Origin: an uncultured Flavobacteriales bacterium
GTDB taxonomy: Bacteria > Bacteroidota > Bacteroidia > Flavobacteriales > Crocinitomicaceae
Assembly: GCA_946482515.1 (NCBI GenBank)
Contig: CAMLRS010000012.1
Location: 1-64,000, forward strand
Reading direction: 5' to 3'
DNA length: 64,000 nt
Of the stretch, positions 23,930 through 31,175 are shown in pieces (the stretch's first letter is position 1; each line of letters begins with the position of its first letter). The translations under genes were made by a program, and so were the position numbers. The notes beneath the pieces are model-generated. The model was not told where the DNA came from, did not search any database, and was given only the letters and a program-made list of their open reading frames with translations.

Positions 23930-25555
23930 TCACGCGCACGTGATGAAATTGGTAGACATGCCATCTTGAGGGGGTGGTGCCTTCGGGTGTGCTGGTTCGA
24001 CTCCAGTCGTGCGCACTAGTAAGGTCACATCGGATTTATACCCGATGTGACCTTTTTTCTTTGGGTCAAATTGGCCGGTTTTACTGAGAAGTAGAGCGAC
24101 CGTAGGATTAATTTCAGCGGTTCGAACTCGCAAACCGTCAAAAGTGAATTTTTCGGGAAATATGGAACCAAGTAATTGCTTTTTCTTCTTAACACCTTGA
24201 TTTCTGTACCATCCCAGCACGTTTGTAAGAATCTGTAGCTTTTCATTTAGATCATCCAGCTCTGTTTCCTTATCAGCACTAATACCGTTGATTTCATCCT
24301 GAATTTTCGCAGTTTCCTCTGTGATGTTGTTGACCATCTCTGTATAATCCCGTGGTTGTATTTCGCCAGTTCGAAGGAATTTTTGCAACCTATCTTTTTG
24401 CTCTTTCAGTCTATTCAGCTCACGTTGTAACACTCCCTTTTCCTGGCCGCGAGAGTGTGTATTCTTTTTAAGATCGGTTTGGATCAATGTTGCGTAAAGT
24501 TTCTCTACCCCTTCCGAAATTTGTATCGTAGATAGTAGCATTTCCATTTCATTGTTTGCTTGATCCGCTCGATATCGTTCCTGCTTACACTTGTTACAAT
24601 GGTAGTAGTAATGAATCTCACCATTTCGGCTGCGTGATCCGCTTCCGGTCATATGTCCACTACATTTAGAACAGTTTAGTAATCCCCTTAAAGGAAGTTG
24701 GTCATGATCCTGAATATTATGTGGTTTACCTTTCTGTTTTGAACGTTTTCTAAGAATCATCTGCACTTCATCAAATAACTCAGGTGGTACAATCGCTGCG
24801 TGCAGTCCAATACGAATTTCTTCCGGTTCTTCCTCGTTAGCTTTTATAAAAATGCGACCTGCATAAACCATGTTACGTACCAGTAAACTAAAGTTTGATC
24901 GCGTTACATATAACGCGCGTTGATTAAGCTCTTCGCGTATTTCGTTTAATGTTCGATCGTTACGTGCAATTTGTTCAAATACCCACAGAACCAAAGGGGC
25001 TTTGTCATTTGGTACGATTAGCGGTCGGTTTTCACTGTCTCTACTGTTTCGATATCCAATTGGAGCCATTCCGGTCCAACGCCCCGCTTTTTTCGATCCT
25101 CGTAGCCCTTTCCGTGCGCGTTCTGCCCTTATATCATTATCTACTTCGGGCATTGCCAGGTACACGGATAATACGAGCTTATTTTGTGGAATTTTCAGAT
25201 CAAGTGGTTGCGAAATAGCTTGTGGTTCGATTGAAAGGTTTTGAAGTTTTGCAATCATCATATAAGCGTCAGCAATATTGCGCGAAAAACGATCCCATGC
25301 ATAGAAAAGTACGTAGTCAATTTTACGTTTGTTTTCTTTTGCGTATTGCATCAACTTTTTCCATTCGGGCCGATCAAAGTTCTTCGCACTGTAATCCTCT
25401 TCAAAAATGACCGCGATCTCGATATTTTCTGCTGCACAGTATGCTTCTAACCGTTCAAGCTGATAAGGGGAACTGTACCCCCTTTTCTTTTGTTCATCCG
25501 TACTGACCCTGATGTATAACGCAGCTATTTTCCTTGGTTTAATTTGCAACTGCAT
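23930..25555 (-). CDS. Large serine recombinase (element integrase)
   Basis: A 541-residue site-specific recombinase. The N-terminal resolvase domain has ALYIRVSTDEQ (catalytic Ser18) and LFYAWDRFSRNIADAY. The recombinase domain (about 165-270, RKGLRGSKKAGRWTGMAPIGY) follows, then a zinc ribbon (LLNCSKCSGHMTGSG ... YYYHCNKC), a long coiled coil (LQRELNRLKEQKDRLQKF) and a C-terminal RVRTAEINPTVALL segment. The last 27 codons are the antisense of tRNA-Leu, so the native C-terminus changes on integration. It should insert and excise the element at the 3' part of the tRNA. A 44-residue gene ends 1 nt before its start. Confidence 0.92.
   Translation of the reverse strand: MQLQIKPRKIAALYIRVSTDEQKKRGYSSPYQLERLEAYCAAENIEIAVIFEEDYSAKNFDRPEWKKLMQYAKENKRKIDYVLFYAWDRFSRNIADAYMMIAKLQNLSIEPQAISQPLDLKIPQNKLVLSVYLAMPEVDNDIRAERARKGLRGSKKAGRWTGMAPIGYRNSRDSENRPLIVPNDKAPLVLWVFEQIARNDRTLNEIREELNQRALYVTRSNFSLLVRNMVYAGRIFIKANEEEPEEIRIGLHAAIVPPELFDEVQMILRKRSKQKGKPHNIQDHDQLPLRGLLNCSKCSGHMTGSGSRSRNGEIHYYYHCNKCKQERYRADQANNEMEMLLSTIQISEGVEKLYATLIQTDLKKNTHSRGQEKGVLQRELNRLKEQKDRLQKFLRTGEIQPRDYTEMVNNITEETAKIQDEINGISADKETELDDLNEKLQILTNVLGWYRNQGVKKKKQLLGSIFPEKFTFDGLRVRTAEINPTVALLLSKTGQFDPKKKGHIGYKSDVTLLVRTTGVEPAHPKAPPPQDGMSTNFITCA
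23934..24015 (+). tRNA. tRNA-Leu (anticodon GAG)
   Basis: An 82-nt cloverleaf. The acceptor stem GCGCACG pairs with CGTGCGC and A24015 is the discriminator; CCA is not encoded. The anticodon arm is CCATC-TTGAGGG-GGTGG with anticodon GAG, the variable arm is of class-II type (TGCCTTCGGGTGT region), and the T arm is GCTGG-TTCGACT-CCAGT. The gene is intact. It forms the left boundary of the mobile element: the serine recombinase frame on the other strand runs through the whole tRNA. Confidence 0.95.
24021..24060. terminator. Strong terminator hairpin next to tRNA-Leu
   Basis: Perfect 13-bp stem AAGGTCACATCGG / CCGATGTGACCTT with an 8-nt loop, followed on the plus strand by TTTTCTTT. It lies 5 nt after the tRNA and inside the 3' part of the recombinase frame. 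It should end tRNA transcription. On the minus strand it could also limit transcription leaving the element. Confidence 0.85.
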
Positions 25556-25556
25556 A

Positions 25557-25691
25557 TTATCTGATTTTAAGTTTTATCCCATCTATTTCCGCTAGTTTTA
25601 GCAGAAATCGAAGTATCATTTCAATTTGTTTGTCCGAGCAGTGTTCATACTGTTTACCCAGTATTTTCCTGCATTCCGCTATCGTTAACAT
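25557..25691 (-). CDS. Small conserved-type protein upstream of the recombinase
   Basis: A 44-residue protein (starts MLTIAECRKILGKQYEHC, continues SDKQIEMILRFLLKLAEI) in the frame ending TAA one base before the recombinase ATG. Its pattern (ECRKIL ... S-D-x-x-I-E ... FLL-LAEI) is like small proteins that precede phage and mobile-element recombinases in several phyla. It is therefore more likely a real gene than chance. A helper or regulatory role is inferred. Confidence 0.6.
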   Translation of the reverse strand: MLTIAECRKILGKQYEHCSDKQIEMILRFLLKLAEIDGIKLKIR

Positions 25692-25929
25692 TGTTGATAG
25701 TTTTGCAATGAAGTAATTCGGGATTACTCCGACCCCCGTGTTTTTGAAAAATCTTTAAGAAAAACGCTGAACCCTTCTATTTGCAAGTAATTCAGCGTTC
25801 TATCATTTTGTTTGTGAGTGCTTTCAATCGAAAGAATCGACTACCAAAGCGTCATTTGGACGCACCTCTGCTTCTCGTATGAGGGCGACTAACTTTTTTA
25901 CGATTTTTTTCAGTATTAGAATCCCGTTT

Positions 25930-26073
25930 TCAAGAACCTAATCGCCCCATCTTGATACATACCCATAACGTAGCTACCAGCATACCCCCAAATGCTATGA
26001 TCAGGAACAAAACAAAAATTTTATTATCCTTTTCGCTTCGTGCTTTGATTGTTGACCATTCTTGTTGTGTCAT
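25930..26073 (-). CDS. Small single-pass membrane protein, last gene of the structural operon
   Basis: A 47-residue protein starting MTQQEWSTIKARSEKDNK with one membrane helix (FVLFLIIAFGGMLVATLWVC). It follows the DUF2272-like gene after 9 nt on the same strand. Its small size and single helix match the other members of this operon. No family is recognised. Confidence 0.55.
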   Translation of the reverse strand: MTQQEWSTIKARSEKDNKIFVLFLIIAFGGMLVATLWVCIKMGRLGS

Positions 26074-26082
26074 AAGTTTTGA

Positions 26083-26727
26083 TTATTTGATGTTGTTTTG
26101 AATGACCATGAAAAAAGGAGCTTCCCTCTGTGTGAGCTTACCTTTTTCATCGGTTGTGTAGGTAGATAGCCTGACCTTGTTCGATACATTGCCTCCAATA
26201 GCTTTGATAAATCCTTTACCGACTTTTGTGACTAGTTCCCCGTGAGCCGGAAAATATCCGGTGCTGTCGTAACCTTTTCCTGATTGGCGGGAGTACACTA
26301 CCAGGTCGCCGACCTTTGGCGCGTACTCGGAAATCCGGAAACCTCTTAGCAATGCATGCTTTTTATCCCGATTGGCTTTGGCTACCTGAAAATACCCACT
26401 GTGAGCGCTATGGTAAGGAAATCGATCACCTGCCCCGGCTTTATAAAACAGATACGAAATAAAAGCGCTTGACCATGGGTAAGACGCCTGTACGGATGAG
26501 CTTTGCATTTGTGCAGAGCTGAAATTGAATCCGACACTTTTCCAGTAACTGATCAGAAAAGAACTCGCTTTTGAAGAAAGTTCCGTTAAAGCATCCCACT
26601 TAGCTAGTTCACCGTCTGCTATACGTAGGAGCTTTGATTTGAATGAGTTATACCGGAAAAATAAGTAGATTCCAACGCCAATTGCAGAAGCAATCCCGCA
26701 GATTACTAATAACCTGGTGGCTTTCAT
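26083..26727 (-). CDS. Membrane-anchored DUF2272-like cell-wall hydrolase
   Basis: A 214-residue protein with an N-terminal membrane helix (5-24) and a C-terminal domain resembling DUF2272. Matching segments are YPWSSAFISYLFYKAGAGDRFPYHSAHSGYF, APKVGDLVVYSR, FPAHGELVTKVGKGFIKAIGGNVSNKV. DUF2272 proteins have an NlpC/P60-like fold and are found in phage lysis modules. The His residues in HSAHSGY and FPAHGEL are candidate active-site residues. It is the second wall-degrading enzyme in this operon and was likely kept for entry or lysis; the linkage it cuts is unknown. Confidence 0.65.
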   Translation of the reverse strand: MKATRLLVICGIASAIGVGIYLFFRYNSFKSKLLRIADGELAKWDALTELSSKASSFLISYWKSVGFNFSSAQMQSSSVQASYPWSSAFISYLFYKAGAGDRFPYHSAHSGYFQVAKANRDKKHALLRGFRISEYAPKVGDLVVYSRQSGKGYDSTGYFPAHGELVTKVGKGFIKAIGGNVSNKVRLSTYTTDEKGKLTQREAPFFMVIQNNIK

Positions 26728-26960
26728 GGTGGATTGAAGTAATATTGATACAGAATTAGATAGATAAGAAGAAGGCGGGAGCAGCGAACGCGCTCAAAGG
26801 TATCTTTATCCAAACTTTGCTAACGTTCTTGTCCCGCCTTTGCCTTTGGCATCCCTAATATCCCACATCGCCAAAGGCAACCTAAGAAACAAATTCCTTG
26901 ATTTTTCAGGCTTTCGGATTACTAAGTGATTTGATTTAGTTTCCGAAACGCGATAGTGGC
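26728..26960. other. Non-coding gap with nested inverted repeats
   Basis: This is the only long gap in the structural operon. It has two perfect inverted repeats: AAGGCGGGA (26772-26780) with TCCCGCCTT (26832-26840), and immediately after it TTGCCTTTGGC (26840-26850) with GCCAAAGGCAA (26870-26880). It could be a terminator or attenuator before the lysis gene, or a structured RNA. Confidence 0.5.
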
Positions 26961-27239
26961 TTATCTACCGGATTCAATCAGGCGGTCTATCTTTTTCTCT
27001 ATTCTATCTAAACTTTCTTTGATCTGTTTTATTTCAGTGTCATCAATAGCGCCTTTTAATTCAAGGTGCTGAACCCTGTTAAGGGCTTGATTCAGCTCTT
27101 GTTGCTGCGCAACATTGGTCAGCTGGTTTTGTTCGGTCATTGCCGTAGTTCTGAAGTAGAACGGTACAACCGAAAAGACAGCTCCTATCAGGATAAGCAT
27201 CACACCGTGCTTGAGCTTATCGACTAGCTTTTCGTTCAT
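26961..27239 (-). CDS. Small membrane protein with coiled coil
   Basis: A 92-residue protein with an N-terminal membrane helix (VMLILIGAVFSVVPFYF) followed by a heptad-rich tail (LNQALNRVQHLELKGAIDDTEIKQIKESLDRIEKKIDRLI). I place the start at ATG 27239 (MNEKLVDKLKHG), 4 nt after the previous stop. A holin-like or scaffold-like role is possible, since the layout resembles membrane-anchored phage coiled-coil proteins, but nothing identifies it. Confidence 0.55.
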   Translation of the reverse strand: MNEKLVDKLKHGVMLILIGAVFSVVPFYFRTTAMTEQNQLTNVAQQQELNQALNRVQHLELKGAIDDTEIKQIKESLDRIEKKIDRLIESGR

Positions 27240-27243
27240 TTTG

Positions 27244-27684
27244 CTACGAATTATCATCAACCCCGATCAGCTCGGAGATCGGTGCGGAATCGACTTTCTT
27301 ACCCTGCTTATAAATGGCAATATGCGGGACTGTTACGCCTTCAATTTCGCGAATAAAGAGCAATACAAACAGCTCGGCTGTTTCAACGGCTTCAAAGCGT
27401 GCCATTGCAGCTGAAAATATCTTGCTGATCATATCACGGACGTACGTTCCGATGATTAGAGTCCATCCTTTGCCACCTCCGGCGTTAACGATTTCGGAGA
27501 GGTTGCAACGCCGGATGAATTTCGATTTGTCAAAGAGGGCAAAAACCGGTTTTGCCGTTAGTGTTTCCAGGTCAACACGGATATTCAATGAATCCGCTGG
27601 AAGTTGCTGTTCCTGGGCGAGTGTGATGATGACCTTATGACATACATCTACGATCATTGTCTGTGCTTCTTTTTGATTGATCAT
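27244..27684 (-). CDS. Hypothetical soluble protein, paralogue of the upstream gene
   Basis: A 146-residue soluble protein without membrane segments. It shares layout and local sequence with the gene at 27697-28131: LNIRV, a first beta region, N/D-L-S-E-I / S-L-N-D-L, a helix ending in K-I-F / K-L-F, then A-x-x-F...E, a hydrophobic strand, and a final S-E-L-I / S-D-I-I. The two probably arose by tandem duplication and may form a heterodimer. Function unknown. Confidence 0.6.
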   Translation of the reverse strand: MINQKEAQTMIVDVCHKVIITLAQEQQLPADSLNIRVDLETLTAKPVFALFDKSKFIRRCNLSEIVNAGGGKGWTLIIGTYVRDMISKIFSAAMARFEAVETAELFVLLFIREIEGVTVPHIAIYKQGKKVDSAPISELIGVDDNS

Positions 27685-27696
27685 GATTTCTGATTG

Positions 27697-28131
27697 TTAG
27701 TTGAGTTGTTCGCTTTCGAGTTCGATTGCCTGAATAATGTCCGAAAGCATCAGCACTTTCAGGGGCTTTTCATCCTGCATAATGCCAATGCAGGGACAGT
27801 ACGCCTTTTCCGATTGGTAAAACACTAGTGAAATCCGGGCGGGATTTTCGACACCTGTTTCTTTCATAAAAGCGATATGGATTGTTTTAAAGAGTTTTTC
27901 CAATATCACCGGGCTGAAACGTAGCCCAATCATCTTAGCCGTCAGCAGATCGTTCAGGGAAATTTCTCTGAAAATGTTTCCCTGGCGGCACAGCTGTAGC
28001 AGCATTTTTCCTTCCTCAAACACACGAATGTTTAGGGTCATGGTACAAGGGAGGATTTTGTACTGTACACAAAGCGAAAGCAGTGCTTCTCGAAATGTGC
28101 GATCGATGAGTTGTTTGCCTATGGATTTCAT
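27697..28131 (-). CDS. Hypothetical soluble protein, paralogue of the downstream gene
   Basis: A 144-residue soluble protein (MKSIGKQLIDRTFREALLSL...). It aligns over its whole length with the next gene, most clearly in TLNIRV near residue 32, ISLNDLL near 60, LEKLFKTIHIAF near 80 and LSDIIQA at the end. It contains several Cys residues (LCVQYKILPC, AYCPCIG) that the paralogue lacks. It lies 12 nt upstream of the paralogue and 11 nt after the LEA-like gene. Confidence 0.6.
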   Translation of the reverse strand: MKSIGKQLIDRTFREALLSLCVQYKILPCTMTLNIRVFEEGKMLLQLCRQGNIFREISLNDLLTAKMIGLRFSPVILEKLFKTIHIAFMKETGVENPARISLVFYQSEKAYCPCIGIMQDEKPLKVLMLSDIIQAIELESEQLN

Positions 28132-28142
28132 GGCTGAAGGGT

Positions 28143-28634
28143 TTAGGGTAAGAACCAGCGCAGACGTTCGTTGAACCTGACCGGAAAGCGACTCATTCGA
28201 AGAATACCTGTTCTGACAGAAAGATTGCCTTTGATGAGTACAGGAAGATCCCCGAGCGCGGTCGTACCTGTTTGCGAGTAAAGTGGCATGATCTTTTTCT
28301 GAATGTCATCCCATTGCAGACGCACATCCAGGGGGATCACCGAAGAATTGTTCGCCAGGAGCGTATAACTTTCCGTTGATGTGATCTCGGACACTTTGTA
28401 CCCGCCTACAAACACATCATAGCGTTGATTCCACACTTCCAGGTTAAAGCTGGATGGGTTGGTAATGAGAAACGACACACGAAATGTCACTCCTGCACTG
28501 TCGAGGTACTGGACTGCGTAGCTGAGTACCTCGTAACTTACGCTTTTGGAAATCGAAACCACCCCGTAAATGAGAACGGCAAGAAGTCCTAACGTCGAAA
28601 CAACTACTACCGGAATCCAAACCTTTTTCATCAC
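28143..28634 (-). CDS. Membrane-anchored LEA14/WHy-like protein
   Basis: A 163-residue protein with an N-terminal membrane helix (VWIPVVVVSTLGLLAVLIYG). The external domain resembles the late-embryogenesis-abundant type-2 (WHy) beta-sandwich: TFRVSFLITNPSSFNLEVWNQRYDVFVGGYKVSEI followed by SVIPLDVRLQW, with the typical N-P and the pattern of alternating strands. In bacteria these domains occur on envelope proteins. In an integrated element it might be a virion membrane or receptor-contact protein. The start overlaps the stop of the GH108-like gene by 4 nt. Confidence 0.55.
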   Translation of the reverse strand: MMKKVWIPVVVVSTLGLLAVLIYGVVSISKSVSYEVLSYAVQYLDSAGVTFRVSFLITNPSSFNLEVWNQRYDVFVGGYKVSEITSTESYTLLANNSSVIPLDVRLQWDDIQKKIMPLYSQTGTTALGDLPVLIKGNLSVRTGILRMSRFPVRFNERLRWFLP

Positions 28635-29239
28635 AGTCCGATTATGAGTAAGCCAATACCGACGACAATGAGTGCTGAGTACATGATCATACTTTGCGGT
28701 GAATTGCTGTCCGGTTCATAGCTGATCCGTTCCAGGCGTTTCAGCCAGCCGTTGATGTACTTCTTCTGTGGCGAAGCCTTATACCGGTTGGAGCGAACTT
28801 CTTTGAGCGTGTAAAACAGCTCTTTGGAGTTCAGTTTGTTCATCAGTTCAATGCCTTCCACTGCGAAAACTTTGTAATACACCAATGGCTTTTTTAACCG
28901 GTTCAGTGCCTTTTCTACCAGCAGACGCATACCACTCACTCCGTGGTTCACGGCTCCGTCGTAAAGCATGGTGGCAACAGATTGGTTTCGCACTTTGTCG
29001 AAGTTGTTCTTCGTCCAGAAGTTTTTCTTCAGAATCAGTTCAGCTGTTTTACGCGGCAGATTTTTCATATCTTGAACGCTTGGCGTTCTTCCAAGATATG
29101 CGGCGAGTGTGGGGGCTGCAATTCCCCAATTCGTCCCTATGAGTTTGCCCATGTACCAATTGCCCGAATCTTCAGGGTCGTTTTGGTAGCCTCCTTCGTT
29201 GATACCAACGATTTTTTGAGATAATTCAAATGATGCCAT
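28631..29239 (-). CDS. GH108-like N-acetylmuramidase with C-terminal membrane anchor
   Basis: A 202-residue peptidoglycan hydrolase. The N-terminal domain matches the GH108 pattern (KIVGINEGGYQNDPEDSGN, with Glu in EGGY as the catalytic acid; TNWGIAAPTLAAYLGR; VATMLYDGAVNHG). A helical C-terminal segment typical of these phage muramidases follows. The last 19 residues (MIMYSALIVVGIGLLIIGL) form a membrane helix. Soluble endolysins lack this anchor, so the enzyme is probably fixed in a virion or host membrane and acts as a local wall-piercing enzyme during entry, or as a membrane-held lysin. Confidence 0.82.
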   Translation of the reverse strand: MASFELSQKIVGINEGGYQNDPEDSGNWYMGKLIGTNWGIAAPTLAAYLGRTPSVQDMKNLPRKTAELILKKNFWTKNNFDKVRNQSVATMLYDGAVNHGVSGMRLLVEKALNRLKKPLVYYKVFAVEGIELMNKLNSKELFYTLKEVRSNRYKASPQKKYINGWLKRLERISYEPDSNSPQSMIMYSALIVVGIGLLIIGL

Positions 29240-29273
29240 AATTAATGATTTTGATGGTTACTAAAACAGGTGG

Positions 29274-29693
29274 TTAGTAGCTCATAGCTTGCGTGTAGAG
29301 ATCATCCAGGTCTGTGATTTCACCAATGCGTATAGCTTCCGCAAAGGCGGCTTTAAAGCCGGAACCTATTTTTCCGTCAATACCACCGGTATCGCGGATG
29401 CTGCGCACGATCAGATCATTCATTTTGAAAGCACCGAGATTGATCAGGTACGATTGCATTTTTTCGATCTCGGTTTTAGTGAAAGTGCGTCCGTTCAGTG
29501 TGTTCATCGCGGAGGATTCACTGCCTGACCGTGGCGGTGAACCGGCTTCTTCTTTTTCGGTTGCTTCGTTTTCTTCCCGTTCAGCGCGTGTGTCCCTGAT
29601 CTTTCTTACAATCAGGATCGTAGCGATTGTCAGGATCAGTATCCCCCCCAAAATGGCAATGATCTTCAGGGACGTTTTTTCTTGCGGTGTCAT
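29274..29693 (-). CDS. Single-pass membrane protein with peptidoglycan-binding-like domain
   Basis: A 139-residue protein with an N-terminal helix (IIAILGGILILTIATILIV), a charged Glu/Arg linker (about 33-60) and a small helical domain. The domain reads MQSYLINLGAFKMNDLIVRSI then GGIDGKIGSGFKAAFAEAI. The G-x-D-G-K-I-G-x-x-F-x-A-A core is like the PG_binding_1 fold. Its neighbours on both sides carry wall-directed domains, which supports a wall-binding job. The assignment is by eye only. Confidence 0.5.
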   Translation of the reverse strand: MTPQEKTSLKIIAILGGILILTIATILIVRKIRDTRAEREENEATEKEEAGSPPRSGSESSAMNTLNGRTFTKTEIEKMQSYLINLGAFKMNDLIVRSIRDTGGIDGKIGSGFKAAFAEAIRIGEITDLDDLYTQAMSY

Positions 29694-30268
29694 TTGTCGT
29701 ATGCAATAAATGTTACGGTATCCGCTCTCACATAACCTTCAGAATACCGCCAAAAAGTGAACGCCGATATTTTTGTAACAGGCTTGATCAACTTTACTTT
29801 GAACCAGCGGTAGGAGTAAGAATTATGAACTCCGGTAGCTTCCCCCTCTACGTATCCGATAGGTGTTCCTGCATTGATGGTTGTTATCAAGTTGTCGTAC
29901 CCATCCCACCATCCCTGATTGGTGTTCACTTCTGTAGAGCTACGGACATTGGTATAGTCCCACCCTCCGAGGTATTTACGTTTAGGATAAAGCACTTTAC
30001 CTTTGAGCTGTGAAAGCGGGTTTTTAAGCTCGTTCTCGTCGTTGAACTGCGGAATAACTTTACCTGGATCAATGGTTGCACCAGGTGGGGTAGTGTTACC
30101 TCCGGCTGGTCCACCAATAGGGCCATTCTTTACATCACCTTCGTTTGCGGTTTCTTCCGAGTTCTTTTCATCTCGGTTTCTTGTCAGGAGGTAGATACCC
30201 ACTCCGATAGCTGTTAACACCAGCACTGAACCGACGATGAGGATAATATGCTTCTGTTCCAGTTTCAT
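29690..30268 (-). CDS. Single-pass membrane protein with SH3b-like domain
   Basis: A 192-residue protein with an N-terminal helix (IILIVGSVLVLTAIGVGIYLL), a Gly/Pro/Asn linker (about 45-75) and a C-terminal domain of SH3b type. Matching segments are TNVRSSTEVNTNQGWW near the start, GTPIGYVEGEA, the WFKVKL strand and the closing EGYVRADTVTF. SH3b domains often bind peptidoglycan. Its stop overlaps the start of the next gene as ATGA. Together with the neighbouring muramidase it suggests a membrane-attached wall-interaction module. Confidence 0.6.
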   Translation of the reverse strand: MKLEQKHIILIVGSVLVLTAIGVGIYLLTRNRDEKNSEETANEGDVKNGPIGGPAGGNTTPPGATIDPGKVIPQFNDENELKNPLSQLKGKVLYPKRKYLGGWDYTNVRSSTEVNTNQGWWDGYDNLITTINAGTPIGYVEGEATGVHNSYSYRWFKVKLIKPVTKISAFTFWRYSEGYVRADTVTFIAYDK

Positions 30269-30276
30269 GGCTTCCG

Positions 30277-30738
30277 TTATTTGGGGAGCTTGTTGATCTT
30301 AGCGATCAGCATGTTCATTTTCGCCTTATCGGTTAAGGCTTCCTTGAGGACTTCCAATAAATCCTCATCGTAGGATTCTACAAACTCGTGCGAGATTTTG
30401 GAAACATCATGCTGATGACCAAGCCCGTTGAACGCTCCGACAATGGCTGTCTGATTACTGCTCATCCAGGACGAATAGTTTTCCCATATTGTTTGAGCCT
30501 TTTCCCGGGCTTCCAACAGGGTAATGGTTGCTTTGCCGGAGTTCTGATAGGTCGTCGGATTGAACGCACCTGAAGCAAGCAGTTTGTTCATGCCGCCCGC
30601 AGCATCCTGACTGTCGGGATGCTTGAGCGCTTCATCCAGTCGCTTTTGAATGTTGGACTTCTGAACGCTCCGCACGATGAAGTAGGCAGAGATACCCGTT
30701 ACAGCGACAATTGAAATAATAATGAGCGTCTTTTTCAT
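30277..30738 (-). CDS. Single-pass membrane protein, structural operon
   Basis: A 153-residue protein. The ATG at 30738 begins MKKTLIIISIVAVTGISAYF, a membrane helix. An upstream in-frame start (30918) would give 60 residues of unlikely, Arg/Ser/Cys-rich sequence overlapping the neighbouring gene. The rest is helical and soluble (ATITLLEAREKAQTIWENYSSW, YDEDLLEVLKEALTDKAKMNMLIAKI). It overlaps the upstream gene by ATGA. No family is recognised. Confidence 0.6.
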   Translation of the reverse strand: MKKTLIIISIVAVTGISAYFIVRSVQKSNIQKRLDEALKHPDSQDAAGGMNKLLASGAFNPTTYQNSGKATITLLEAREKAQTIWENYSSWMSSNQTAIVGAFNGLGHQHDVSKISHEFVESYDEDLLEVLKEALTDKAKMNMLIAKINKLPK

Positions 30739-31175
30739 GACAACAGTTTTATATCGCTTGTCCCTTTGAGTGAGTTTACCGGCGCATCGAGTCGAATAGC
30801 AGCTCCCGAATCTCCCTGATTGGCTCGTTTGATCACGTAATAGGCGATCAATCCGACCCCCACGATAACCGCTCCGAAAACAACTACCCGCAGCACGTTT
30901 GCCGTATCGCCGAACCAATCCACGATTCCCATTCCGAGATCGGTCATTTCACCTTTTAAATCGGTTGTTAAGTCTACACCCTGGCTTTCCATGTATTCGC
31001 GTAGACCATGGGTATCGGCTGAAGTACCAGCCCCGGCACGTTGATTCCAGAACTTAAGGAAATAGGCGTTCGCAGCACTTTTCCCAAACCACGATTTCAG
31101 GGCTTTGTGAAACACGATCCAGTTTTCGGAAGTGTCTTCCGAAGTTGGAATGACTTTGCTTGGATCAACTCGCAT
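30735..31175 (-). CDS. Single-pass membrane protein, structural operon
   Basis: The protein has a soluble N-terminal part (PTSEDTSENWIVFHKALKSWFGKSAANAYFLKFWNQRAG in outline) and a C-terminal membrane helix (VVVFGAVIVGVGLIAYYVI) followed by a short tail. I place the start at ATG 31175 (MRVDPSKVIP, 146 residues), giving an 11-nt overlap with the metallopeptidase gene; ATG 31223 would give 162 residues and a 59-nt overlap. No family is recognised. Confidence 0.55.
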   Translation of the reverse strand: MRVDPSKVIPTSEDTSENWIVFHKALKSWFGKSAANAYFLKFWNQRAGAGTSADTHGLREYMESQGVDLTTDLKGEMTDLGMGIVDWFGDTANVLRVVVFGAVIVGVGLIAYYVIKRANQGDSGAAIRLDAPVNSLKGTSDIKLLS

